Assembly: GCA_010094045.1 (NCBI GenBank)
Contig: ML986591.1
Coordinates: 17,965-81,964 of the forward strand
DNA: 64,000 nucleotides
Origin: Lojkania enalia
Lineage: Eukaryota > Ascomycota > Dothideomycetes > Pleosporales
Direction of reading: 5' to 3'
The position numbers and the translations under genes are program-made. The notes beneath the pieces are model-generated. The model did not search any database, was not told where the DNA came from, and saw only the letters and a list, made by a program, of their open reading frames with translations. Of the stretch, positions 34,333-45,666 are shown one piece after another (within the stretch, counting starts at the first letter, position 1; every line of letters begins with the position of its first letter).

Positions 34333-37018
34333 CTAAAACGGCCACTGCCACTTGGTCAACTCCTCAGGATCAATACCCTCATGGTGAGCATAGTTTGCGG
34401 CCTTGATTTGTTCGTCTAGCAGAGCCTCGCGTGCTGCAGCACCCTTGTTTCCGAGATTTGGAAGGCGATCGATGGCGTCCATGGCCAAGCTGAACCGATC
34501 GGTTTGGTTGCGGATGGCGAGCTCCAAAGGAGTATTGATGTTACCCTTCTCCTTGTAGCCACGGACATGGAGATTGTGCTGACCCTTACGCCTGTAAGTC
34601 AAGCGGTGGATCAACCAAGGATAAGAGTGGAAGTTGAAGATGCAAGGCTTGTCGTCGGTGAATAGAGCACGGAATTCCCGATCTGAGAGACCATGCGGAT
34701 GCTCGAATTGTGGAATGAGCTTGAATAGATCCACGACGTTGACAAAACGGATCTTCAGCTCCGGAAGATGCTGGCGGAGGAGGGCCGTTGCGGCGAGAGC
34801 CTCATGAGTTGAAACATCGCCACATGACGCCATAATCAGATCCGGTTCATCGCCTTGGTCGTTGCTGGCCCAATCCCAGATTCCGGCACCTTTCGTACAA
34901 TGGGCAATTGCCTGTTCCATATTGAGGAACTGAAGGTGGTCCTGCTTGTCAGCCACGATGACGTTCACGTAGTTGGAGCTCCGTAAGCAGTGGTTGGCAA
35001 CAGAAAGGAGGCAGTTGGCGTCTGGGGGCAGGTAGATTCGGACAACTTCCGGACTCTTGTTCGCGACTACATCGAGGAATCCAGGATCTTGATGAGTGAA
35101 GCCATTGTGGTCTTGTCGCCAGACTGTGGCGGTAAGGAGAATGTTGAGTGATGCGACTTTGACGCGCCACTCGACTTCGAGACATTTTTCCAACCACTTG
35201 CAATGCTGACCGACCATGGAGTCGATGATATGGATGAATGGCTCGTAACTGTTGAGGATACCGTGTCGTCCGGATAAAATGTATCCTTCCAGCCAGCCTT
35301 CGATTGTATGCTCTGACAAGATTTCCATGACTCTACCTTCATAGGCTAGGTTACTGATATATGTTAGCGTTGTCCGAAATTAGGTTGGACCAATCTCGAT
35401 ACTTACCCGCCATCAACATCTTCTTCAAAGTAATCGCCAAGCCAGACCTTCTTACCCGCATCGTACACGGCTGCGAGTTTGTTTGACTCCGTCTCGTCGG
35501 GCCCGAAGACGCGGAAGTGCTGAGGATTGTCCCTAACGACGTCGCGGAGGAACTTGGCGAACAACAGCATACTGCCAGCTGAGGAAACACCGCTCTTCTT
35601 TACCTCTGTAGCATATTCACGGAAATCCGGCACATGTAGTTTACGCCGTAGAACGCCGCCATTTGCGACGGGGTTTGCGCTCATTCTCCTGATTCCTGTG
35701 GGAGTCAAGGCCTTGAGCTCGGGAATCAGAGCGCCGGATTCGTCAAAGAGCTTCTCAGGGTGGTAGCTGCGCATCCAATCCTCAAGGGTCTTGAGTTTTT
35801 CTTTGTGTGCTACAACATCGGGAATAGGGACCTGGTGGGAGCGCCAAAAGCCTTCAAGGAAGTGGTCACCAATCTTTCGCGGTCCCGTCCATCCCTTCGG
35901 TGTGCGAAGAACAATCATGGGCCATCGTGGCCTGAAGGCCTTGCCAGATTCCCGAGCCTTCTTCTGGTATCCTTTGATCTCCAAAATGCATCGTTCCATG
36001 GTGCTAGCCATTGCTTGGTGCATTGTGGGTAGATCACTACCTTCGACGAAGTATGGCGTCCATCCGTATCCAACGAAGAGGGCCTCGAGCTCTTTATGGC
36101 TGATGCGGGATAGCAAGGTTGGATTGTTGATCTGGCCTTAAGTTAGCGCGGACTTTCCAAGTCATGCGTACGACATACCTTGTAGCCATTCAAATGGAGA
36201 ACTGGGAGGACTGCTCCATCGGTAATGGGATTGAGGAATTTGGTAGAATGCCAGCTCGTTGCCAATGGGCCTGTTTCAGCCTCACCATCTCCGACCATGG
36301 TAAGGGAAATCAGGTCTGGATGGTCGAAGACGGTGCCGAAGGCATGAGAAATGGCGTACCCGAGTTCACCACCCTCGTGTAGACTGCCGGGGGTTTCTGG
36401 AGTTGCGTGTGAACCAATGCCGCCAGGGAAAGAGAATTGCTTGAAGAAACGCCTCATTCCATCTACGTCTTCGCTTTTGTCTGGGTACACTTCAGAGTAG
36501 ACGCCCTCCAGATAGCTGTTGGCGAGGACTGCAGGAGCGCCATGGCCTGGGCCCGAAATGAAGATGGCATCAAGGTCATATTTCTTGATCAGACGATTCA
36601 TGTGAATGTAGGTGAAGCTCTACAGAAATCAAAATCAGCATGCTGATCCAGGAAGCGAACGCACTATCTCCCCAGTATGAATGGGCGCCGAGCGGCAGAC
36701 AATACGAAATCATGTGATCGGTGTCGAACGGATGCGGTTTGTACGTACCTGACCAGCGTCAGAGCCCCAGTGGCCCAACAAGCGACGCTTGAGCTGACTG
36801 AGCTGCAGAGGCTCGCGAAGAAGCGGATTCTCCTTGAGATAGATCATTCCCAAGCAGAGATACATGGTTGCGTGGAAGAAGTCGGTCATTTTCTGGACCT
36901 CGTCCTCGCTGAGCGGGTTCTCGTTGACCGTCGCCCTGGCAGGGCCGAACGGCGAGATGCTCAGTTGATCGAGCTCTTCAGCGGTCTTTTCCACGTCTGT
37001 GGCCATAGTTGCGGGCAA
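34333..37018 (-). CDS. XFP: Xylulose-5-phosphate/fructose-6-phosphate phosphoketolase
   Basis: Four exons (37018-36749, 36619-36179, 36131-35407, 35353-34333) encode 818 residues, the normal length. This thiamine-diphosphate enzyme cleaves xylulose-5-P or fructose-6-P with phosphate to acetyl-phosphate plus a shorter sugar phosphate. Family blocks seen: [64 protein letters not shown] (the GDG..E diphosphate/Mg motif), [37 protein letters not shown] and [11 protein letters not shown]. The C-terminus [20 protein letters not shown] is also typical. A second ATG 12 bp downstream of the first is equally possible as the start. In many fungi acetyl-phosphate is used by acetate kinase; no such gene lies in this window. 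The product is probably cytosolic. Confidence 0.95.
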
Positions 37019-38270
37019 TTGACGAGTGGGGCTCGGTGGGGGAGCTTAGGAGAAGCTTTAAGTATGGCTGGAAGCTGTAGGGGCCGGAGGTCGGCGGAAA
37101 CAAGGCGGGGAAGGATGCAGCGACGTGCAACAAAGCTCGGCGCCGCCAATTGAGGAGGTGTGTGGTGAGGAACTGGAGCGGGGCGTGGGCAAGGGAAGAC
37201 TCACTCTTTTAAAGTCGTGAAAGGAAGGCAGACACGTCGGGCGGTGAGCAAAATTGCAGTCGTCTCCAGACACAGGCGGCGGCGAGACGAGCTGCGCAGA
37301 ACGCTCTCCTGATGCTGCTCGATCGCTAGCAGCGCTACTAGTGCTACGCTATAACGGAAGCCGAATGCAATGATGGGGTGACATCCTGCGAATCGAGAGG
37401 CCCGAACAGCCGCATGTGCTGATGCTGTCATGGGGATTTCTGGTGGGGTGATGGCAGCCCACCAGAGCCACATCTTCTAGAAGCCGCCGCTCGGCCGCAT
37501 CCGGAAAGGCGTGGGGAGGAGCGACAGGGGCAGATCCAGCCAAGCGTCGTGTTGCTGTGGCTTTCGTGCTCAGTCATCGTTGAGGTCAATATCGACCCAG
37601 GCATATCGGACCTCAAGCACAAAACCCCGTCGGTGGCATCCGTCGCTCTCGTCCACGGCCGGAGGACCTGGCGCTACTCCCTTCGGAACCGCCCCCCGTC
37701 TACCCTGCCCTCGCGGCTGAGGCTCTTGGCCGCAGGCCCTATCTCCGTGATCCTTCCGGTACAACATCACGATCCCGCTGTCGTATCTGAGGGCGCCGTA
37801 GTTTCTGCCAGCCGCTCATGTACGTCGTAGTCCTTTCGGCGCCGTTCGTTGTGTTATCCATGGTACTAGCCGGATCCGGTCTGCCGTGCATGCACGCTAC
37901 GCGTCAAGCTTTCTAGTCCTGGTAGAGCAGCGTGGCATCCTGATCTACTCAATCGCTCTCCGTTCCCAAGTCTCAACGCTTTTCTTTTTTTTTTTTTTGT
38001 TTGGGACAATTCCACACTCTGCTTAGCCCACGAGACAACCGTGAATGTAATCTCTCTTGCCAAAGCAGCCTTCGCTGATCGGACAGAATACCGGCTAAGC
38101 AATATCCATGGGCTATTCGGTCGAAAAGGTACATTTTCCATTCCTTATTACTTAGTATATTATCTCTGCTAAGAGCCTCTACTTATATAATCATGACATT
38201 CCTCTCTCTGCCCATATCGGAGTGGTCACAAAAAGCGCGTGATATAGTCTTCCGGAGATGCTCCCCTGAT
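37019..38270. other. Intergenic, upstream of phosphoketolase
   Basis: About 1.25 kb, GC-rich in 37480-37860, with a T run at 37985-37998. Overlapping frames on both strands reach at most 93 codons and none resembles a protein family. It likely contains the phosphoketolase promoter and leader. Confidence 0.45.
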
Positions 38271-40425
38271 TCACTGGTCCACTGGGAATCGATCTAAGAA
38301 CTTGAAAGTCGCCAAACCATCTTTCAGATTCCCTACCAACGTTGCAGAATCCTCAGTCTCATACACACCGGGTGAGTTCTGCTTGATTTTAACAGCACCC
38401 AGGACGCTATTTTTAGCGCCAATGGACCCCACTGGCTTGCCCCATTTGTACGCGTTTTCCAGGATCTCGCGTGGCCTACCAGCAGGATAGAGAGTAGAAG
38501 ACGGTCCATATGTCGAGTTTGCTTCGTCGGCGGAACTGAAAAGCTTGATGGCGCCGGCGCTAGCGATGACAGCATCGAAGTTGGACGCATCCGATCCGAG
38601 GTACGTCTGGTCAACGCCGTCGTTTAAAGATTCCGCAACTACCACAAGGTCAACGTTGAGGTCTGCAAGACTAGACTTAAGAGTTTCCGCATCACTGATG
38701 TTTGTTTTTACAGAGGTCAAAAATCCGACTTTCAAGCCGTCAAGCTTGAGTAATTGTGTCTGCGGAGAAACGTTCACTGTAGTGTTGTCGTGGTAAAATG
38801 TTGGATCTGGCTCCGGAGCGCTCAAGCCTAACGCCGCACCTACGCGCACGGCAACGTCGTTGCGTATGCGGTTTAGCTGGATAAGCACATTGTCCTTGAC
38901 AATGGGGCTTTGAACCATCGACATCTCGAAACGCATAGCATTGACAACGAATTGTTGTTGAGCAGGTGGCAGAGAGTTGAAGAACAGTCGGGGCTGAGAC
39001 CATGCATCAGCAAACGTAGAAGACACCGTACGCATGAGTTTGCCTGATGCAGATCGACTTGGTGCGGTGAAGAAGCCTCTGCCAGTAGTCTGGTTAGCTT
39101 GGCGTGGGAAGCCGTTGTTCAAGGTATTGGGCGAGTAAGCCGCGGTGTTCAGCGGAATGAACATTTGACCTGCATGTTATCAGCAAGGTGATTGGTTCAA
39201 AAGCCATTGTCCACTGACCTTGCCCATCACGGTTGTTATTGTGCCAAGGAACACGGGGTTGATTGATTGGTAGTTGTTCAAAGTTTGGTCCCCCGTGACG
39301 GTTCAATTGTGTATCGAGGTATGAGAAGAGGCGGCCCTGTAGCAAAGGATCATCGGTAACGTCAATGCCCCTCACGATGTGCCCAGGTTGGAACTATAAA
39401 TGCAGGTAAGCGGGAGGCTAGCCAGTCGGAGAAAACATAATTACCATGATTTGTTCCGTCTCCGCAAAGTAGTTCCTAGGGTTCCGGTTCAGTGTAAGCT
39501 TGCCAAGTGGCGTGAACGGAACCAGCTCCTCGGGAACAATTTTCGTGGGGTCTAGAAGGTCGAAGCCGAAACGCAGCTGATCGGATTCTTCCATGATCTG
39601 TGCTTCGAATACCCACTCGGGATATCGATTCTTCTCGATCGAATCCCACAAGTCCTGTCGGTGATAGTCTGCATTCTTACCTGCGGTGACCTGTGCTTCT
39701 TCCCAGACTAAGCTAGCTTTTCCTTGCAGACTCCTGAATCTGAATTTGACCAGCTTTGTCTGGCCGGCATCCGTAACGAAGCGGAATGTATGAATGCCAA
39801 AGCCATCCATGTGCCTATATGAGCGTGGCGTTCCATGACCGCTCCTAGAGTGCCACGAGGGTTGGTTCAGTGATTTCTTATGAGTTTGAAGATCTTAGGG
39901 GAATAGGGAAGCATTAAAATACGACTTACATGGCCCAGAAGAGCGTGTGTAGCGCACTTGGTTGTTGGCTGAAGAAGTCCCAAGCAGTGTCATGGGCAGT
40001 GGCTGCCTGGGGCATTTCGCGATCGGGTCGTGGTTTTACAGCATGAATCAAATCAGGGAAGAGGATAGCATCCTGGATAAAGAAAATGGGAATGTTGTTT
40101 CCAACAATATCTGATTCCTCTTAATAATGCAGAGGCTGAAGGAATAAGGCACACCTACCAAAATTACCCTCATCTGTATAGAACCTAACGGCGAAACCGT
40201 GTACATCTCTCACCGTATCTGCGGAACCACGACTCCCGGCAACGGTAGAGAATCGCATAAATATGGGTGTTTCTTTTCCTTCTTGTGCCAAAAAAGAAGC
40301 GCCGGTAATGTTGGACCAGTCGGCGTAAGAGACAAAGACACCATGTGCCCCAGCACCTCTCGCGTGAACGGCTAGGGTAGGGTTAGCATGCTAACATGAA
40401 GAGTCTATACGGCGTGCAAATATTG

Positions 40426-40456
<31 letters not shown>

Positions 40457-41043
40457 CCCCATTAGTATCCTTCCAGTTGTTACGCGATCTCAGGCCCTCG
40501 CCTATTGAGGTCGCCTTGTTCAATATGGTGCAATTAAATTCAGGGATGGCCATATCCCATGCATGTGGCTCCCTACAGGTGTAACGTAGGATGTGAAATC
40601 TCTATATGTACCTCGTTCTGGGACCCTTTCTGCATATTATTTTAGCGTAGCACTACAGTTTCCTAATACTCCCTTGACGTACCATGATCAAAGTGCGTTA
40701 TCTAGCCCCTGTTAGCACACAGCACCTCAACATGGCCGAAGAAGCAAGCTACCTTTTGACGAAATATGAAATCTTCGAGGAGTGTGGGACCACGTTCCCC
40801 AGCACTCAAGCTATTCTGGTCTGCCATGGGTCCGCCAACATCGCTAGTTAGGTATGCATCGGCATCATCAATCTCATATTTAGCCAGGAACTCGTCGGTA
40901 GACTCAAGGGCAGAGTGACCATCTCGTCGGACTGGAGGGTGGTTGGCTGGAAGTTCTCGAGCGTCATTCTGCATGTACGGGCATGCTGCATTGACAAGAC
41001 GAAGGGACGCAGCAAGTGCTACTATCACTCTAGCAAGACCCAT
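38271..41043 (-). CDS. Secreted large-subunit catalase
   Basis: Eight exons (41043-40753, 40701-40683, 40629-40612, 40371-40159, 40110-39930, 39844-39445, 39393-39219, 39169-38271) encode 731 residues. The signal peptide [19 protein letters not shown] points to secretion. Catalytic features: [20 protein letters not shown] with the active His, [11 protein letters not shown] with the active Asn, and [12 protein letters not shown] with the heme-ligand Tyr. The extra C-terminal domain of about 150 residues ([12 protein letters not shown]...) has the flavodoxin/DJ-1-like fold of large catalases. It breaks hydrogen peroxide to water and oxygen. Two exons are only 19 and 18 bp, and both lie inside the active-site block. 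The next intron (40611-40372) holds a 27-bp A run. An in-frame ATG upstream (41136) would spoil the signal peptide. Confidence 0.93.
40430..40456. repeat. 27-bp poly(A) run inside a catalase intron
   Basis: An uninterrupted A run on the plus strand (T on the transcript) lies in intron 3 of the catalase gene. Such tracts change length easily, and assembly length may be uncertain. Confidence 0.9.
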
Positions 41044-43951
41044 CTTTGTAGGTAGTGAGAGGGTAATTAGGATAAAGATACTTTTACTGGACGCGAAAAT
41101 CTCGCCTTTAAAAAGCCCTGATTGCAAGCCACGCAATCATGTCTTACTACATCACGCCCGATAATGCCCATCACACTGGAAAGGATTGACCCAATCTTTT
41201 ACTGAACTAGGCCAAAGCTTTCACTCAATCACCGGGCACATTGCCATAGGTGTAAAGCTAAATTTGGCCTAACCCCCTGGAACAACAGATTAGTGCCCCG
41301 CCGACGAGCATTTTGTTGGCATTTGACTATAGCGAATATAAACGCCAAGCTACTGTGGGCCGAGAAGTGACTGGTGGCATGGTACACTGCATCCAGGCGA
41401 ACTTCCGACAGATTAGCACATCTATGGCTGCCTCATTGTGTGCATGGATTCGTTGGAATCATATTACGCAGGTGAGATTCAGCAAAGAGGCTCAAAAAGG
41501 GCTCGCTGCGACATGCTCTAAGGTAATAGGAACCCTGAAGTCCTATTCCAGCACATATTTCGAAAATAGTTGAAAGAGATTAATGATCAGGAGGTTGTGC
41601 TTGGGAGCACCCGCGTCTCGTTTCATCCGAATCCCGATTGTTCGGAATGACAAATGAACGGCGAGGCTTTGAAGGCACTTTGAAAGCCAACTAACCTTCA
41701 AAAGACAATAGAATCCAAATAAACATAAAAAATAGATGTTGGACATGGGAATTGGCGCGGAGGTGATTAGATTTCTTACGCGGCCTCCCCGATTTGGCGA
41801 TATAGAGTGAAGAACGACATCGCGATTTGCAATTCCTTGGTGACTTTCGGAAGCAATCGATTATAGATCATAGAGGTCTAGATGCTTAGACGTTAGTAAT
41901 TCTATGATGGATGTTGGTCCACTGGGCCAAGCCGAAATGTTTAGAATATGTGCTTGGGCATCGCCAAGTTATGCAACGAGGTAAGACCATGCACGGTTCC
42001 GATCATATAGCGCTGGAATCACGAAAAGACAACGTGACTAGAGTAGTAAAATAGGTATTCGCCGATGGCTAAGTGTCTTGGTACTACGCGCACAAGCGAG
42101 TATCCCTGAAATGCATGAGGAGTGATTGAATCGGAAAAGCCCTTGCTGCGTTGACGTTTGAAAAATAGTACATTTGCTAGCCTCAACAGGCAACGGAGAA
42201 ATGAAAGGAAGGGAAAGCCTCGGAAGGATGAACGAATGAAGTTGTGCTGATTGCACGAGTAAAGTGGAGAGTCGTCAGGGGTCAACGTTGAGGTTTGCCG
42301 AGATTTTTAGGTACCTAGGTAGAGAGAGACCCACGTGATGACACTAATGCAGCAAAGGTCTGCACATTCAACGTCCTCGTGCGTAGAGGACGGACGAAAC
42401 TGCGCAGCAACACAGGAGCCTGTCAGCATTGATTCCATAATCATCTCACGACATGATTGGACAGGCATATACTCCTTCAAGGGAAGAATTATCCTTTTCT
42501 ATCCATCCTATCTGTTGATTCTATAATCATCCCACAGTATAATTGGGAAGGCGCGTGTTCCTCCCTAAGACGAGATACCTTTTTCTTTAATGAGATGCAG
42601 CCTCCTTCCTAGAGTAGCAGACAGCCAACATGTCGAAACGGTACGCCTTGATCTGAAATCCTTTTACGTAGCCAGATTTCCACGGTCGAAGCTCCTGTCC
42701 GGCCTTTCTCTTAGTACTGTCTCGATACTATAATAGCTCGTCTATTTCGTCCCTCCGCTATCTAATTTGAGTCACTGCTTGACTAGCTAAAAGTTTACCA
42801 CCTGTTAATGGTAACGGCGTATAACAGAGGTCGCAAAAAAAAAAAAAAAAAAAAATTATTTTCTTTAAAAAAATTATCTTTTTCTTTTTAAGGAATCTAT
42901 CAAGCTAAGTATCAGCGAGTGTTCTTCTCATTAGCAGAACTCGAATGAAATGTCGTCAGAGAATCCAGCGACATACGTTTCTTATTGCTATAGTCACACC
43001 ATGTATAAGATAGCACCTAATAGTGCAATTATACCGGAACGCAAGCTCGCGGGCTTTACAGATCCAAGTTGGTTCACATTTTGGCACCCATACGACTAGC
43101 ATTCGAACTAGATATAGTGGATCACGGTGAGTCGTTCTTCGCCCGTTATCGCCACAGTGTGCCAGGAAGACGATTTGCTTCTAGGGTGTCCACCGGCTTT
43201 GGATGTAACAGACGTCAAAAGCTGCGCTAGAACTGCTCCTTTGCTTGGTCTAGGCATGGCATGTTTTTCTTTCGCGCGTCATTCGTCAAGCGGGCTCTCG
43301 ACGCAGCCGAGTATCCGGCAGCGCTGTTCTGCTATGTGGACGACAGCCGGGAAAACGAGCAGCACATCCGATCACGTCCCTTATGACGCTGTGCTGTGCA
43401 CGCCACCGAACCGCGTCGAGGCGGGGATGCTCTAGGTCTCGTGGTGTTCTCTGCTTGCGTCGCTTCCCTGTGGCTTGCGATGACATCACTGGGAGGGGCG
43501 GGCGCTTGCGCGACTACCATGCGTCCAGTCGAAAAGGCAGCATCCCCAATCCTCAAACAAGATACCCCTTCCTACTCAGCAACAGCGCCAACTGTTTCAA
43601 ACACACTGCTCGAGGACGAACCCCTAGATTTGCGCTTTTTCCAAAAATTCCTGAGCATAATTTGCCCAACCGCTAAGGTACAGCGACGCGATAGCTTGAC
43701 GCGACATTCCTGGTACACAGCCGATGGCTAACAATAGCTATGAGTAGAACCGTTATAAGCTTCACAAGGCCCACTGCGGATCGCTTTCAGAATGTAAGCT
43801 GGCCTTCCCTTTCCTTGCGTTGGCAATCATTAGTTCAACTCAGCATCTTGTCGCATCTTCGTCGTCTCGCTTTTGTTCTTGTAGCTTGCGCTTTTAATCC
43901 CGCCTTTTATTCCTTTCCTATATCACCTTCACTTTTGCCGGCAACATCATA
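41044..43951. other. Long intergenic region between catalase and PIL1
   Basis: About 2.9 kb between divergent genes. Contains an imperfect tandem duplication (42429-42590), a 21-bp A run (42835-42855), and a GC-rich stretch (43130-43530) before PIL1 with TGACATCA and AGGGG boxes near 43480-43500 that resemble CRE- and STRE-type stress elements. Open frames up to 111 codons are present on both strands but show no family. Both promoters lie here. Confidence 0.45.
42429..42590. repeat. Imperfect tandem duplication, about 86-bp period
   Basis: TTGATTCCATAATCATCTCA at 42429 recurs as TTGATTCTATAATCATCCCA at 42515, and similarity continues weakly for about 75 bp (both copies end in a CCTTTTTC-like tract). 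Many differences are transitions. Confidence 0.5.
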
Positions 43952-45220
43952 ATGGCTGTATTTGCTTATCCCACAAACCCCCCTCCGCCACCACCTCCGC
44001 CACCCGCTTATCCAGGGCCTCCATCGCGCACTCCTTCTCGAGCTCGCTCAATTAACGTTATGCCTACCCGAACTAGGAATCGATCTCTATCCGTCCGCTC
44101 CAAGAAGGAGAATGGCGGCGGCCTTTCAGAAAAATCCGTGCCACGACATAGGTTTACCATGGCGTCGCTGCGAGGCATGCAGCAGCCAGATCTCTCCAAG
44201 AAGCTTTTTAAGCTCATCAAGTCTGAGAACCACGCAATTGGCGCCTATGAGACTGCAGGACGGGAGCGCATCTCCATTGCTCAACAGCTCTCCGAATGGG
44301 GAGAGGCTACAACCGATGATGCAATTTCAGAGGTCTCGGACAAGCTGGGAGTTTTGATGGCCGAAATTGCTGAACAGGAGGATTTGTATGCGCAGTCGTT
44401 GGAGGACTACAGGGGAGTGTTGAAGCAGATCCGGAATACTGAAAGCTCTGTACAACCCAGCCGAGATCATAAACAGAAGGTTCATACACGCGCACCACCA
44501 AAGAACAACGCATAAGGGTTCTAATGATGTAATAGGTGTCGGATGAGATCGCGAAGCTGAAGTACAAGGAGCCTCAAAGCACTAAGATTGTCCAGCTGGA
44601 ACAGGAGCTTGTCCGTGCTGAGGCCCAAAGCTTGGTCGCCGAAGCCCAGCTTACCAACATCGTATGCTCATCTATTCACATCCCCTTGAAAAGCACTCCT
44701 GATGATTGTATTTCAGACGCGACAGAAGTTTAAGGAAGCTTTCGATATTCACTTCGCCGCCACTATTGAACGCGCCGAGAAACAGATAATTCTGGCCAAG
44801 CAAGCTCGACGCATCCTAAATCTTCTTGACGACACCCCAATCGTCCCAGGGGACCAACATGCCGGTTTCGAGGCCCACGAGGCCGCTCGTCAAATTCTCA
44901 ATGATGCTGAAGATGGACTTCGAAACTGGCAGCCTAATCTCGAGCCGATCCATTCCTCAGCAGGGAACCTTGGTGCGGGAGCTATGCCGGGGAGCGGATT
45001 GAACAATGCTACTACCAATGATAGCGAGGTAGGCCAAGATGCCAGTTTGCAAGATCATCCTGCATATAGGGAGAAGGCAGCAAGAAGCCGGAGCGGAAGC
45101 GGCGAGAGGCGAGTCGCTAGTGGCGGGTCGCTTGGATCGAACGTCGGTGGTGAAGTGCAGCCACCATACCCAATGACAAGTGCGGAGAGGCGCGAGGTCG
45201 AGCAAGCGGGAGTCATCTAG
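43952..45220 (+). CDS. PIL1: Eisosome core BAR protein Pil1/Lsp1
   Basis: Three exons (43952-44479, 44536-44661, 44717-45220) encode 385 residues. The F-BAR-like core is unmistakable: RGMQQPDLSKKLFKLIKSEN, GRERISIAQQLSEWGEAT, SDKLGVLMAEIAEQEDLYAQ, LKQIRNTESSVQPSRDHK, then after splicing KYKEPQSTKIVQLEQELVRA and RARQ-type helices to LLDDTPIVPGD. It forms the scaffold of furrow-like plasma-membrane domains. The N-terminus has a nine-proline run (PPPPPPPPPAYPGPP) before the core, and the C-terminus is a low-complexity Gly/Ser tail. The first intron has a weak donor (GTTCAT), but removing it is needed for the conserved junction HKQKVSDEIAKLK. Confidence 0.95.
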
Positions 45221-45666
45221 AAGTGGCCCCTTGCATTGTAGGGTGGAATTGGATGGTATCGATGATGGTAGTCACGACTGTTTATATTAATGACTGTATT
45301 ATTTGCAAATGCCAAGGCACGAAATATCAGAATGATTATGTTAGCTCTCCATATAAGACTTGACTATTGATAGAAAATATTTGCATAATTGCGCCTCTCG
45401 CGATCATCGCAATACGACAACCAGACTTTGTTGACGACGTGTTCGTATGGATGTTGATGCCTTGAGCTGGAACAGAGAAATACTGTAGAGGGAGAGAACA
45501 AAAGGTGGTCTGTGTGGCTTTTGGCGGGGTGCCCGTCAAGCTTACGGAAATCGCCGCTCCCAAGAGAACACATACATATCGAGCTCGACCTCACCTCCAA
45601 ATTCCAGACCGCTCAACAACGCTCAGCACCCATCTTTCTCCCTCTGCAGCCGCTCGCCTGCCAACC
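45221..45666. other. Intergenic between PIL1 and SEC24
   Basis: About 450 bp, with the PIL1 3' UTR and the SEC24 promoter. A CT-rich leader precedes the SEC24 ATG. Nothing else is seen. Confidence 0.5.

Noticed and set aside
37511..37860. GC-rich overlapping frames upstream of phosphoketolase
   Set aside because: Three frames are open at once, none shows a domain, and splice signals are lacking.
42620..42660. ATGTCGAAACG followed by GTACGC, resembling a short first exon of a ribosomal protein gene
   Set aside because: No matching second exon was found downstream in any frame.
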